57,980 nucleotides of DNA from an uncultured Clostridia bacterium (GCA_947629095.1 CANRCK010000008.1:1-57980), one strand, 5' to 3'; counted from the stretch's first letter, positions 47,990 through 56,061 are shown. Made by a program: numbers and translations. The notes: generated from the sequence alone by a model not told the origin.

Positions 47990-48091
47990 ATGATTTACCA
48001 ATTGTTTTATGAAATGAAGGACAACGACGAAAGAGAGAACAGCTCATATTTTTCGGGTGCATTTATCAACGCATTCCTGCGCACTATGTAA
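47990..48091 (+). CDS. 33-residue peptide, single-gene transcription unit
   Basis: This short ORF starts with ATG behind a perfect AAAGGAG SD at good spacing. The peptide begins MIYQLFYEMKD, has a highly charged centre (DNDERENSS) and ends in a hydrophobic run, FINAFLRTM. Its promoter lies at 47884-47912 and a strong terminator at 48121-48150, so it forms its own transcript of about 230 nt with a 70-nt leader. I do not recognise the sequence. It could be a signal peptide precursor, a small toxin or a leader peptide. The nearest gene is an XRE regulator transcribed toward it. Confidence 0.6.
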   Translation: MIYQLFYEMKDNDERENSSYFSGAFINAFLRTM

Positions 48092-48120
48092 AATAAGAAA
48101 TACAATAAACGTAAAAAACG

Positions 48121-48150
48121 AGCGTTACCGCAAAGGTAACGCTTTTTTTG
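48121..48150 (+). terminator. Terminator of the small peptide unit
   Basis: The 9-bp stem AGCGTTACC/GGTAACGCT (48121-48129, 48135-48143) with loop GCAAA is followed by TTTTTT. Confidence 0.92.
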
Positions 48151-48183
48151 TATTGCCGGATTTCAGGCAGGGCAAAGCGCCGC

Positions 48184-48465
48184 TCAGTCCGCTCCCTTCA
48201 AATCCCCTATTAAAAGTTTGATATGGTCTATCTGTATGTCGCTAAGCCCCTCCACGGAGATTGTTTTTATGTTTTCAAGCCCCAAAAGCGCGTCGGTGGA
48301 AACGCCGAAAAACTTTGCGATTTTAACAAGCATCTCCACGGACGGAAGTATATTGTCGTTTTCCCAATTTGAAACGCACTGCTTGCTTACATGCAGCCCT
48401 TTTGCAAGTTCAACCTGGCTTAAATGCCGCACCTTTCTCAACTTGCGGATGTTTTCGTTCAACAT
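48184..48465 (-). CDS. XRE-family transcriptional regulator
   Basis: This 93-residue protein has a Cro/CI helix-turn-helix (LSQVELAKGLHVSKQCVSNWENDNILPS, residues 16-43) and a short C-terminal helix. Residues VGVSTDALLGL-like (FFGVSTDALLGL) match the usual end of the DNA-binding domain. I use the ATG at 48465, with GTGGGA upstream; a GTG at 48477 is possible. It is divergent from the secreted-protein cluster at 48581. A TTTTAC/GTAAAA palindrome lies between them. Confidence 0.88.
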   Translation of the reverse strand: MLNENIRKLRKVRHLSQVELAKGLHVSKQCVSNWENDNILPSVEMLVKIAKFFGVSTDALLGLENIKTISVEGLSDIQIDHIKLLIGDLKGAD

Positions 48466-48503
48466 GGTATTTCCCACTATTATTCCCTCTTAATCAAATA
48501 TTA

Positions 48504-48519
48504 TTTTACTATTGTAAAA
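48504..48519. promoter_or_regulatory. Candidate operator between XRE and secreted cluster
   Basis: A perfect palindrome with 6-bp arms TTTTAC/GTAAAA and centre TATT sits just upstream of the -35 of the secreted cluster. A minus-strand promoter (TTGCCA, 16 bp, TACAAT) overlaps it, so binding would shut the regulator's own gene. Confidence 0.5.
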
Positions 48520-48525
48520 AATTAC

Positions 48526-48554
48526 TTGACATTGGCAAAATACTTTGGTATAGT
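48526..48554 (+). promoter_or_regulatory. Promoter of the secreted-protein cluster
   Basis: Perfect -35 TTGACA (48526-48531), 17 bp, -10 TATAGT (48549-48554). The ATG at 48581 has a GGGAGGA SD. Confidence 0.85.
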
Positions 48555-48580
48555 AATCCTGTACTTTTGCGGGAGGACAT

Positions 48581-49540
48581 ATGAAAAATCGCATGGACAA
48601 AAATTCGGTTATGGCGATATTTACGGCGTTCGTTTGCGCGCTGCTGTTTTTGTGTGCCTCCGCCGCCCGCCCCACAAAGGCGTATGCCGACAGTAGCTCC
48701 ATAGACGAAGAAATCACAATAAGGGCGATCAACACAGGATTGCTTGGTGGTGATACATCAGGCGATCACGAGTATGATTGGGCTGTGTTTTATCGCGGAA
48801 TAGAGCTGTTGGCGGAAGCAAAATGGAAAACGGACGACGCCGAAGGCACGGTGGAGTTTGCGGAGGGCAAAATTGTTGCCGTGTATGATTCAGTGAATAA
48901 CAAACAATTAGATACCGACGGAGATATTTTTGACACCCCTTTGGATGAGGAGCACACTCATGACTTTATCTCCGACGCCGGCAGCAGCAAATGGGAATCT
49001 ACCGATAGCGGACACTATGCCGTGTGCTATGAGTGCGGCTTGATGTTAGAGGCAACCCACCGCCCCGACGGCGATGGCGGGTGCAAGGACTGCGACGCCG
49101 CCCTTACCGGCTATGACAACACATATTCTTTTAAGATCCCCGAACCCGAAGAACTTGAAGACAAGTGGGACGGATACACAATAACTTTCGATATTGAATA
49201 TAGCGCCGATATCGTTATGGGATATACGCTGAATCTCTATTTGCAATGCTCCGGTGAGCTGAGCGAGGCTGACGCGGACGGGACTGCCATTCCTTATACC
49301 ATAGAAGTTATTCCGGATAGTTACGGCGAAGCAACTGATCCCGGTAATTGGGGTGAAAATGAATTAATTTGGTGGTATCAAACGTCCGGCGACGATAGTA
49401 AAGACGACGGTATAACAGCAGAAATTTCCGGCACAATTACCATAACACTGACAATTGAGGAAGCTATCTACCCCGGCACATATACGGATACGTTGACCTT
49501 TTCCGCAAACATTTTGGAGTACGGGAGCGAGGAGAGCTGA
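48581..49540 (+). CDS. Secreted beta-rich protein with Cys/His motif
   Basis: This 319-residue exported protein has a signal peptide ending near AYADS (about residue 37). A Cys/His segment at about 125-165 (HTHDFISDAG, HYAVCYECGLM, CKDCDAA) resembles the metal-knuckle repeats of the modular lipoprotein at 43050. The C-terminal 150 residues are beta strands and finish with YPGTYTDTLTFSANI. That last motif recurs in the 172-residue protein two genes on (YTDTLTFTV), so both may belong to one extracellular structure. I do not recognise the family. It overlaps the next gene as ATGA. Confidence 0.75.
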   Translation: MKNRMDKNSVMAIFTAFVCALLFLCASAARPTKAYADSSSIDEEITIRAINTGLLGGDTSGDHEYDWAVFYRGIELLAEAKWKTDDAEGTVEFAEGKIVAVYDSVNNKQLDTDGDIFDTPLDEEHTHDFISDAGSSKWESTDSGHYAVCYECGLMLEATHRPDGDGGCKDCDAALTGYDNTYSFKIPEPEELEDKWDGYTITFDIEYSADIVMGYTLNLYLQCSGELSEADADGTAIPYTIEVIPDSYGEATDPGNWGENELIWWYQTSGDDSKDDGITAEISGTITITLTIEEAIYPGTYTDTLTFSANILEYGSEES

Positions 49541-50043
49541 TGAACAAAAAACGTGTTTTATTTATAGCCGCAACCGTTATACTTGCCGTGCTTTTGCTGT
49601 TTGACATAATTATGCTGTACTTTGTGCTTGTTATGAGGGAGCCGCCGCAGACGGTCAGCGGCGTTGTGTTCGACCCCGGCGCAACCGACGAACGGCCGAA
49701 CGAGGAGCATGGCGCGGCCCATGGGGTGACCGTGGCAGGATTTTCCGCACTGACCGTTCCCGCCGACGTAGACACTGTTGCAATAGATTTATATAACCCC
49801 ATTGAAAACAACGGGCTGTACTATATGACCTTTACCCTCCGCCTGCCCGACGGCGAGGGCGGCTATGAAGTGCTGTTTGAAACGGGCTATGTTCCGCCCG
49901 GAAAGCACATATATCAGGTTACGTTATCCCGCGGGCTGCCTGCGGGGAAATACACAGCGCAACTTATCATTCAGCCCTACCGCATGAGCAACCTTTCCAC
50001 AACAAACAACGTATCTGCGGCGGTTGCGCTGACTGCAATTTAG
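49540..50043 (+). CDS. Membrane-anchored beta-sandwich protein
   Basis: At 167 residues, this has an uncleaved N-terminal membrane helix (VLFIAATVILAVLLLFDIIM), a Pro/Glu-rich linker and an outside domain of about 105 residues. Its strand pattern (IENNGLYYMTFTLRLPDG, GKHIYQVTLSRGLPAGKYTA) suggests an Ig-like sandwich. It could hold the secreted neighbours at the surface. Family not recognised. It is translationally coupled to the gene before it. Confidence 0.75.
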   Translation: MNKKRVLFIAATVILAVLLLFDIIMLYFVLVMREPPQTVSGVVFDPGATDERPNEEHGAAHGVTVAGFSALTVPADVDTVAIDLYNPIENNGLYYMTFTLRLPDGEGGYEVLFETGYVPPGKHIYQVTLSRGLPAGKYTAQLIIQPYRMSNLSTTNNVSAAVALTAI

Positions 50044-50095
50044 GTGACAACGGGCAAAACCCGTATCATAAAAAATTTTTTAAGGAGACATTAAA

Positions 50096-50614
50096 ATGAA
50101 AAAGAAAAAATTGGTACTTTTGAGTGCCGCGGCAATGCTCTCGCTGGCTGTCGCGGGCTCGATCGGCGCTACCGTCGCTTCGGCAGAGACAACACTTGAA
50201 CCGGGTAGCGCATCAAGCACAACGACTGTTACTTACCAAGTGGATAGTACTTGGGAAGTTACAATCCCAGACTCCATAGAGCTCCATGCAGATGGCTCGG
50301 AAACAACCGCAAGTGTTTCGGCAAGCGGCGTAAAAATCGAGCAGGGACAGAAATTGACTGTTACTGTAGAAAGCGAAAACGAGTGGAAAGTGCAAGATTC
50401 GGGTAAAACTAACGGATTCGACTATCAGGTCACAAAAGATGGCACATCGCTTGACAACAGTTCAAACAATACAGTTCTCGAAGTAGAGGCAGGAACCGCT
50501 AGCGGTTCACAAGAATTAAAAGCAAAGCTGACGGATGCAACAGATGCCGGCAAGTATTCCACGGGCGAAGAGGCTTACACCGATACGCTTACCTTCACCG
50601 TTACTGTTGCATAA
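50096..50614 (+). CDS. Small secreted beta protein, pilin-like size
   Basis: This 172-residue protein has a clear signal peptide (MKKKKLVLLSAAAM..., cleavage after TVASA near residue 31). The mature part is Ser/Thr-rich and beta-stranded (VDSTWEVTIPDSIEL, GQKLTVTVESENEWKV) and ends in AYTDTLTFTVTVA. There is no LPXTG motif and no sortase nearby. An AAGGAGA SD suggests strong translation. It may be the main structural subunit of a surface layer or fibre made by this cluster; that is inference. Confidence 0.75.
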   Translation: MKKKKLVLLSAAAMLSLAVAGSIGATVASAETTLEPGSASSTTTVTYQVDSTWEVTIPDSIELHADGSETTASVSASGVKIEQGQKLTVTVESENEWKVQDSGKTNGFDYQVTKDGTSLDNSSNNTVLEVEAGTASGSQELKAKLTDATDAGKYSTGEEAYTDTLTFTVTVA

Positions 50615-50642
50615 TCTTTTGCTATAATAAAAGGGAAATATT

Positions 50643-50849
50643 ATGTTAAACTTGATTGCGGCGACATTTTCGGCGTTGAAAGGCGCGGCGATTGCAGTTG
50701 CGGCTGTAAACGCCGCCGTGATTGCCGCGGTGCTTGTGTGCCTGTTCTTTTTGTACCGTTCGGCAAAGAAAAAAGGCCAAACGCCAAACTCTTCCGCCGA
50801 ATGTACAATAACGGGCGCAACAGTTAAAAACAAAAATAAGCGGGTTTAA
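50643..50849 (+). CDS. Small single-pass membrane protein
   Basis: This 68-residue protein is mostly one long hydrophobic stretch (AAIAVAAVNAAVIAAVLVCLF, with FLYRSAKKK as the stop-transfer), then a polar tail. It is 28 bp after the secreted 172-residue protein gene and before the terminator, so it is the last member of the cluster. Function unknown. Confidence 0.65.
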   Translation: MLNLIAATFSALKGAAIAVAAVNAAVIAAVLVCLFFLYRSAKKKGQTPNSSAECTITGATVKNKNKRV

Positions 50850-50865
50850 GCCCAAAACATTATAG

Positions 50866-50893
50866 TCCGGCATTTACAAACGCCGGATTTTTT
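50866..50893 (+). terminator. Terminator of the secreted-protein cluster
   Basis: TCCGGC/GCCGGA arms (50866-50871, 50882-50887) with a 10-base loop are followed by TTTTTT. Confidence 0.85.
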
Positions 50894-50961
50894 GTGTTAT
50901 GCCCCTTGAAAATCCCCGCCCGTGACATTAAATATCGAACATATACGCGCCAAAACCGCTT

Positions 50962-51233
50962 AAGCTTTCGCGGCTTGCCCCAAAAGTTAAGCTCGAACAG
51001 CAAAAAATAAAACAGCCCGTAAAAAACGGACTGTCTATTTTTGAAATCGGGCAACGATTTTTCTCACACGGCGCAAGGAACAACGCCGTGTTCGGTCACC
51101 GTTCGCGCGAGACGTTTGCGCTCACTCATCTCGCTTCGGCACGCACAGCGCACAGTGCTGTGCTATGATATGCCTCGCTCGTCCTCCCAGCCTTAAAAGG
51201 CAAGTACTTTCGGCAACGCAAAGCTTAACAAAA
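50962..51233 (-). pseudogene. Broken duplicate of 5S rRNA 3' half and terminator
   Basis: The stretch 51184-51233 repeats the 3' half of the 5S gene (GTTGCCGAAAGTACTTGCC, CTTTTAAGGCTGGGAGGA). It then breaks off into 126 bp of unrelated sequence (51058-51183, with hairpins such as GCACAGC/GCTGTGC) and resumes at 50962-51057 with the 5S last bases (TTGCCCGA), the same terminator hairpin (51012-51034) and the same downstream flank as 51316-51409. The 5' half of the 5S is missing, so it is a remnant. No gene is seen in 50894-51400. Confidence 0.75.
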
Positions 51234-51355
51234 GGTGTAAAGCCGTTTCGTGCGGCGTGTCGCCGCTGCCGAGTTTCTTTATTGCGATAATGCTTAACTT
51301 GCCTTTGCGCAAATCAAGCTTTCGCGGCTTGCCCCAGAAGTTAAGCTCATACAAC

Positions 51356-51388
51356 AAAAAAATAAACAGCCCGTAAAAAACGGACTGT
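51356..51388 (-). terminator. 5S rRNA terminator
   Basis: The minus-strand stem ACAGTCCGT/ACGGGCTGT (51380-51388 with 51366-51374, one U-G pair) is followed by TTATTTTTTT. Confidence 0.85.
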
Positions 51389-51400
51389 CTATTTTTGAAA

Positions 51401-51514
<114 letters not shown>

Positions 51515-51711
51515 ATGGCTCCGCTTGTTGGACTTGAAGCGAGTTGTCGGATTTCAAAATGCTTGAAATTTAACGCATTTTTACAAGTTTTGACACTAAA
51601 ACTGCTCATTTTAGTACTCGGTACTTTTCAGTGCCCCACCAATGCCCCACGGCAAAAAATATTAAATTTTAACCGCCAACTTCAAAACAGACTTCTTTTA
51701 CTCTAAAAACG

Positions 51712-52617
51712 CTATTTTTTATATCTCTGACGTACATTATCTCCAAGAGCCTTCCTAAAATCATCCAAGTCATAATTTGACTGTTTAACAAAATTTAATG
51801 CATTGATTTTATCCAAAGTACCAATATTTCTTTGTAATTCTTTGCGCATAGATTTTTTAGTAATATATCGTGAACCATCTTTCCGAGTTTGGATTAAAGA
51901 CGACTCGTCTCTTGCTAATTCCTCATCAATCAAATTAGGCAAAACCGATAAATTGAAGAAACTTGTAGTATTATATCTGCTATTTGTTAAGAAACATTTT
52001 GGAACCAATAACTTAGGTAATCCATCATCCGACCAAACATATTGTTCTTTATTACCCGCAGCCCATAAGCGTTGAGAATCATCCCAGTACTTATAAGATT
52101 TATTATTCAACTTTCTAGTCGGCTGACCATACAACTGACATTGCTCATAAGTATAATCAATAAGAATTTCCCTTATAACATTTGTGCAAATATCACTTAC
52201 CCTATCATCACCGATATTAGGCACAAAGAGTTTTATATCTTCAATATGCCTAATAGTTTTAGATAAAGTTTCGTCGTCATAAATCGTCTTTAGTGCATAT
52301 TCAGCTAACTCTTTCAGACCTTTACCATATACTCCCGAATAAGATATTCCCAGACACGTCTCTTTAGGCTCCGTTAAATTATTGCAAAATGTTTCCCTCG
52401 CATTATCATAATCTCCAGAAGCAAGCGATTCCCTTACCGTCTCAAAAAAATTTACAATACAATTATTAGCTTTGACCGCTACAGGGTGACTAAGTGTTGC
52501 CAAATAGTAGGGATCAATAAATTTGCGATTATCATTAGCTAAATCTATATTATAGAAATCAGCCGTGTCAATTCCAAACACATCATAAACAAATCTTGGG
52601 TTATTAAATTTTTCCAT
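51712..52617 (-). CDS. Unknown protein in accessory island
   Basis: This 301-residue soluble protein starts at an ATG with AAGGAG SD (52617); a longer frame upstream lacks support. Recognisable segments are FIDPYYLATLSHPVAVKANN near residue 33, EPKETCLGISYSGVYGKGL near 80, and DDRVSDICTNVIREILIDYT near 135, all of which look like conserved motifs of a defined family. I cannot name it. Base composition is A/T-rich like the rest of the island. A defence role is suggested only by location. Confidence 0.7.
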   Translation of the reverse strand: MEKFNNPRFVYDVFGIDTADFYNIDLANDNRKFIDPYYLATLSHPVAVKANNCIVNFFETVRESLASGDYDNARETFCNNLTEPKETCLGISYSGVYGKGLKELAEYALKTIYDDETLSKTIRHIEDIKLFVPNIGDDRVSDICTNVIREILIDYTYEQCQLYGQPTRKLNNKSYKYWDDSQRLWAAGNKEQYVWSDDGLPKLLVPKCFLTNSRYNTTSFFNLSVLPNLIDEELARDESSLIQTRKDGSRYITKKSMRKELQRNIGTLDKINALNFVKQSNYDLDDFRKALGDNVRQRYKK

Positions 52618-52680
52618 CTTAAAATCTCCTTGAATATAATTTTTTAATATTGATTTCGTTTTGTGAAATAAATAATTACA

Positions 52681-52709
52681 AAACAAAACCCGCCTATTTA
52701 TTATGGCGG
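52681..52709 (-). terminator. Weak terminator/attenuator before the 301-residue gene
   Basis: CCGCC/GGCGG arms (52705-52709 with 52690-52694) are followed on the minus strand by GTTTTGTTTTG. It lies between the 124-residue gene and the 301-residue gene, so it could limit read-through. Confidence 0.4.
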
Positions 52710-52752
52710 ATACAAAATCATACAAGGAAATCAAAAAATTTTTTGCAAATAA

Positions 52753-52857
52753 TTGACTAAAATTTATTTATGTGCTAAAATTATACTGCTTCTAGGGTAC
52801 GATTATGTATCCGCCTAAGGCTTTTAGAAATTGCCGTTTCTAAAGCCTTTATTTTTT
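52753..52857 (+). ncRNA. Small RNA-like transcription unit of about 70 nt
   Basis: On the plus strand, between two minus-strand genes: -35 TTGACT (52753-52758), 17 bp, -10 TAAAAT (52776-52781), predicted start near 52788. A hairpin GGGTAC/GTATCC (52795-52800, 52807-52812) follows, and then a strong terminator stem (52817-52830 with 52837-52849) ending in TATTTTTTG. No ORF fits inside. It could be a trans-acting small RNA, or antisense to a read-through transcript of the 124/301-residue pair. Confidence 0.5.
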
Positions 52858-52894
52858 GCAATCAAGTATAACCACCTCCTATGTCCATTTAATT

Positions 52895-53269
52895 TTATTT
52901 CTTCTTAAGTTCAACAATAAGAAAAATTTTTCCATCTTCCTCATCCGTTGTTGCCAAATAGGGTATGGACTCTTTACCGAGCGTTACTTTTGCTATTTTT
53001 TGGATTTCATTTAGAATTTGCTTAGACTGAATGCGAATCCAATTCCTTTTTTTCTCATTTGTTACAAAGTCAAACGCCTTTATGGTAGTATTCTCATCTG
53101 CCGCGCAAACGCCTAAAACCCCTTTTTGTCTATCCAGACCAATATTAACTTTTCTGGGAAATCCCAATTTTTCAATTGCTTCACGACTAAATATAATACC
53201 GGCATTTGAAAGAGAAATTTTAGCCATTCCGCTTGTATCAATCGAATAGTCAAATGAATACTTACCCAT
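52895..53269 (-). CDS. Small unknown protein upstream of the 301-residue gene
   Basis: This 124-residue soluble protein has AAGGAG before the ATG. The core segment AGIIFSREAIEKLGFPRKVNIGLDRQKGVLGV resembles small phage and plasmid proteins that pair a strand-helix-strand unit with an acidic C-terminal part, but no known domain is certain. Its promoter is at 53292-53320. It is probably cotranscribed in part with the 301-residue gene 277 bp downstream. Confidence 0.65.
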   Translation of the reverse strand: MGKYSFDYSIDTSGMAKISLSNAGIIFSREAIEKLGFPRKVNIGLDRQKGVLGVCAADENTTIKAFDFVTNEKKRNWIRIQSKQILNEIQKIAKVTLGKESIPYLATTDEEDGKIFLIVELKKK

Positions 53270-53291
53270 AGAAAAACTCCTTAGTAATCAT

Positions 53292-53320
53292 ATTGTATCA
53301 TAGGACAATTGAAAAATCAA
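53292..53320 (-). promoter_or_regulatory. Promoter of the 124-residue gene
   Basis: On the minus strand: -35 TTGATT (53315-53320), 17 bp, -10 TACAAT (53292-53297). Confidence 0.6.
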
Positions 53321-53434
53321 GCAATTTGACGTTAAAATATAGAAATTATAAGTTATAAAACATAACGCGAGTAGCTGTAAAAATTAGTAGTAGCCGCAAA
53401 TATCACGACAGTATAAAATATTTTAATATTCATA

Positions 53435-53477
53435 AATAAATCGTGCGCGAAGAAATAAACTTCGCGCACGATTTATT
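53435..53477. terminator. Long perfect hairpin terminator
   Basis: An 18-bp perfect stem (AATAAATCGTGCGCGAAG, 53435-53452, partner 53460-53477) with loop AAATAAA lies 8 bp beyond the XRE gene's stop. A/T-rich ends on both sides allow termination in both directions. Confidence 0.8.
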
Positions 53478-53485
53478 GCATACAT

Positions 53486-53788
53486 TTACAAAGTTTTTAT
53501 AAACTCCAAAAGGAGGGATTGTTGCTTGGGGGTGAGGCGGGCGGTGAGAGTTTGGATTGCAGAATTCAATTCCTTTTGCTCGTCCGTGTCGCGGAAAAAT
53601 TCCGCAAGAGTAATTCCTAAACCAAAACATATATATCCCAAATATTCAACGGTCGGGCAACGCTCGCCGTTTTCAAGTTTATCTATATACGTTGGCGAAA
53701 CCCCTGCAAGGTTCGCCAATGTATTTTTTTTTAAACCTTTTTTCTCGCGCAGATATTTTATCCTTTTCCCGACTTCTTCCGCTGTCAT
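53486..53788 (-). CDS. XRE-family controller next to methylase genes
   Basis: This 100-residue protein has a Cro/CI helix-turn-helix (LKKNTLANLAGVSPTYIDKLENGERCP, residues 19-45) and a C-terminal helical part (LTPKQQSLLLEFIKTL). It is divergent from the first methylase gene, with a 19-bp palindrome between, as in C-protein control of restriction-modification systems. AGGGTGA serves as SD. Regulation of the defence operon is inferred from position. Confidence 0.88.
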   Translation of the reverse strand: MTAEEVGKRIKYLREKKGLKKNTLANLAGVSPTYIDKLENGERCPTVEYLGYICFGLGITLAEFFRDTDEQKELNSAIQTLTARLTPKQQSLLLEFIKTL

Positions 53789-53806
53789 ATTTCACCCTAA
53801 AATTTT

Positions 53807-53825
53807 AAACTATTGTATATAGTTT
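53807..53825. promoter_or_regulatory. Operator of the island's XRE controller
   Basis: A palindrome with 7-bp arms AAACTAT/ATAGTTT and centre TGTAT, 19 bp upstream of the controller's start codon. Further half-sites AAACTAT (53850-53856) and ATAGTT (53900-53905) flank the methylase promoter. Confidence 0.65.
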
Positions 53826-53860
53826 ATGTTAAATTTTAGAGTATTATTTAAACTATCGGG

Positions 53861-53889
53861 TTGATTTATTAAGACGATTGTATTATAAT
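53861..53889 (+). promoter_or_regulatory. Promoter of the methylase operon
   Basis: -35 TTGATT (53861-53866), 17 bp, perfect -10 TATAAT (53884-53889); start near 53896, 23 bases before the ATG. The sequence is strikingly like the LacI-family promoter at 46504-46532. Confidence 0.75.
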
Positions 53890-53918
53890 ACTTGTACAAT
53901 AGTTCAAAAGTGTAAAAA

Positions 53919-54569
53919 ATGACGACTAACGAAAAACAGACAAAATCAAAAGACCGAGTCAGGGAACACGGCGAGGTTTTTACAGCCGAGCGCGAGGTAA
54001 ACGCAATGCTCGACCTTGTAAAATGCGAAACCGAGCGGATTGACAGCCGTTTTTTGGAACCGGCGTGCGGCAATGGCAATTTTCTTATAAAAATCCTCGA
54101 ACGCAAGCTCGACGTCGTTGACAAGGCGTACAAACGCAGTCAGTGGGATTGGGAAATCCACGCGATGGTCGCCGTTTCAAGCCTTTACGGCGTTGAGCTG
54201 TTACCCGACAACGTAGCAGAGTGCGTATCCCGCCTCTTTGACTACTTCAAGCAAAGGTATAAAGCGCGTTACAAGGCGAAAACCTCGCATATATACCTTG
54301 AAAACGTCCTGTACCTTCTCAAAAAGAATATTGTCTGCGGCGACGCGCTCACACTGTTGCAAGCGGATGGCAAGCCGATAATTTTCAGCGAATGGGGTTT
54401 TTCGGGCAGTAAAGTAATACGCCGTGATTTCACAATGAGCAACCTTTTGAAAAGCAGCGAAAAACAAGCTAAGCCCACCCTTTTCGACTTACAGCCCGAA
54501 GAAAAACTGCCCGTACCCGTGCGGCAATACCCCGCAGTAAACTACCTGGAGATAAAAAACTATGCTTAA
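53919..54569 (+). CDS. Adenine-methyltransferase-like protein without NPPY
   Basis: This 216-residue protein has the AdoMet-binding motif I of N6-adenine DNA methylases ([17 protein letters not shown], residues 44-60) and a [17 protein letters not shown] lead-in. The catalytic (D/N)PPY motif expected after VCGDAL is absent; [20 protein letters not shown] stands in its place. It may be a regulatory or structural partner, or a degenerate half-enzyme. It overlaps the second methylase gene by 8 bp, so the two are translated together. Each has its own motif I, so this is not one gene split by a frameshift. Confidence 0.8.
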   Translation: MTTNEKQTKSKDRVREHGEVFTAEREVNAMLDLVKCETERIDSRFLEPACGNGNFLIKILERKLDVVDKAYKRSQWDWEIHAMVAVSSLYGVELLPDNVAECVSRLFDYFKQRYKARYKAKTSHIYLENVLYLLKKNIVCGDALTLLQADGKPIIFSEWGFSGSKVIRRDFTMSNLLKSSEKQAKPTLFDLQPEEKLPVPVRQYPAVNYLEIKNYA

Positions 54570-56061
54570 AAACTACAATCCCGACGTTTTGAGCTGCCTC
54601 GCGAATCTTTCGAACGACGAAGTTTTTACCCCGCCCGAGCTTGCAAACGCAATGCTCGACACGCTGCCAAAGGAGTTATGGCAAGACGAAAATACCACGT
54701 TTTTGGACCCGTGCTGTAAGTCGGGCGTTTTTTTGAGGGAGATAGCAAAGCGGCTTATCGCGGGACTTAAAGATAAAATCCCCGACGAACAAGAGAGAAT
54801 AAATCATATCTGCACCAAACAGCTTTTCGGGATTTCGATAACGGCAATGACGGGTATGCTGTCGCGGCGGAGCGTGTATTGTTCCAAACATGCAAACGGG
54901 AAATATTCGATGTGTACGGAGTTTTATGACGAGAGCGGCAACATAATTTTCAACGAAACAAAGCACACATTCAAAAACGGCAAATGCACCTTTTGCGGCG
55001 CGGCGGAAGCCGAATACGGCGAAAAAGCAAGAAAAGACCTTGAAAGCCATGCCTACCAATTTATACACACGCTTAACGCGGAGGAAATTTTCAATATGCG
55101 ATTTGACGTAATTATCGGCAACCCGCCCTATCAACTTTCCGACGGCGGCGGCACGGGTTCAAGCGCAATGCCTATATATCAAAATTTTGTTACGCAAGCC
55201 ATGAAATTAAATCCGCGTTATTTGGTTATGATTATTCCCTCGCGTTGGTATGCCGGCGGTAAGGGGTTGGACGATTTTAGAGAAATGATGTTGAATAATA
55301 ATCATATCCGTGTATTACACGACTATTTTGATTCTAAACTCTGTTTTCCAGGCGTCGATTTGTCTGGCGGAGTATGTTATTTTTTATGGGATAGAGATAA
55401 TGAGGGAAAATGTAAAGTTATATCAACTATTACAAATAGTGAAACTATACAAGAGCGGTATTTACTTGAAGAAAATGCCGATACATTTATCAGGTTTAAT
55501 AGGGCAGTAAGTATAATACAAAAAATCAGAGCATTAGGCGAAAAACCGTTTGACCAAATAGTAAGCGCAAGAAAACCTTTTGGATTAGATTCGTCAATTA
55601 AGTTGTCCGAAATTGGCAATCAAGACATGGTATATGTTTATGCTTATCCTAAAAATGGTTATTTGGATAAAATCAATATTTACAACGGCAAAAACGCAAT
55701 ACCTTTGTATAAGGTTTTTATTGCAAAAGCATATGGTGAGCGCGGTGATTTCCCTTATTTAGTTTTAGGGAAACCGTTCATAGGTGAACCTAATACAATA
55801 TGTTCGGAAACCTATTTAATGGTTGGCGAAACAACTGAAAAGAACATTGCAGAAAATATAATAAGCTACATAAAAACTAAATTTTTCCGCTTTTTGATTT
55901 TACAGAAAAAGAACACCCAAAATGCTGCTAAAAATGTCTATTCTTTTGTTCCAATGCAAGACTTTTCTAAACCCTTGACAGACGAGTTTTTATATGCTAA
56001 ATATAACTTATCCGACGAGGAAATACAGTTTATAGAGTCTATGGTTAGACCTATGGAGTAG
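54562..56061 (+). CDS. Eco57I-like adenine DNA methyltransferase
   Basis: This 499-residue N6-adenine methyltransferase has a variant motif I ([16 protein letters not shown], near residue 47) and catalytic motif IV ([14 protein letters not shown], near 187). A Cys/His insertion near 110-150 (CSKH, CTE, CTFCG) looks like a zinc knuckle. The C-terminal half has a target-recognition-like region ([32 protein letters not shown]). Family members methylate one strand of the target, and some are fused to a nuclease. Here nuclease and helicase functions are encoded downstream. The 3' half is more A/T-rich than the 5' half. Confidence 0.9.
   Translation: MLKNYNPDVLSCLANLSNDEVFTPPELANAMLDTLPKELWQDENTTFLDPCCKSGVFLREIAKRLIAGLKDKIPDEQERINHICTKQLFGISITAMTGMLSRRSVYCSKHANGKYSMCTEFYDESGNIIFNETKHTFKNGKCTFCGAAEAEYGEKARKDLESHAYQFIHTLNAEEIFNMRFDVIIGNPPYQLSDGGGTGSSAMPIYQNFVTQAMKLNPRYLVMIIPSRWYAGGKGLDDFREMMLNNNHIRVLHDYFDSKLCFPGVDLSGGVCYFLWDRDNEGKCKVISTITNSETIQERYLLEENADTFIRFNRAVSIIQKIRALGEKPFDQIVSARKPFGLDSSIKLSEIGNQDMVYVYAYPKNGYLDKINIYNGKNAIPLYKVFIAKAYGERGDFPYLVLGKPFIGEPNTICSETYLMVGETTEKNIAENIISYIKTKFFRFLILQKKNTQNAAKNVYSFVPMQDFSKPLTDEFLYAKYNLSDEEIQFIESMVRPME

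Noticed and set aside
50894-51400. Short open frames in the 5S flank
   Set aside because: They run through duplicated 5S and terminator sequence and have no SD.
51515-51560. tRNA-like 3' end (GGAGCCA and TTCAAGTCC on the minus strand) upstream of the 5S gene
   Set aside because: The T-stem arms do not pair and no anticodon or D arm fits upstream. The segment is only an imperfect hairpin.
53919-56061. The two methylase genes as one gene broken by a frameshift
   Set aside because: Each has its own start region and its own motif I, and both align as separate N-termini. The 8-bp overlap is ordinary coupling.
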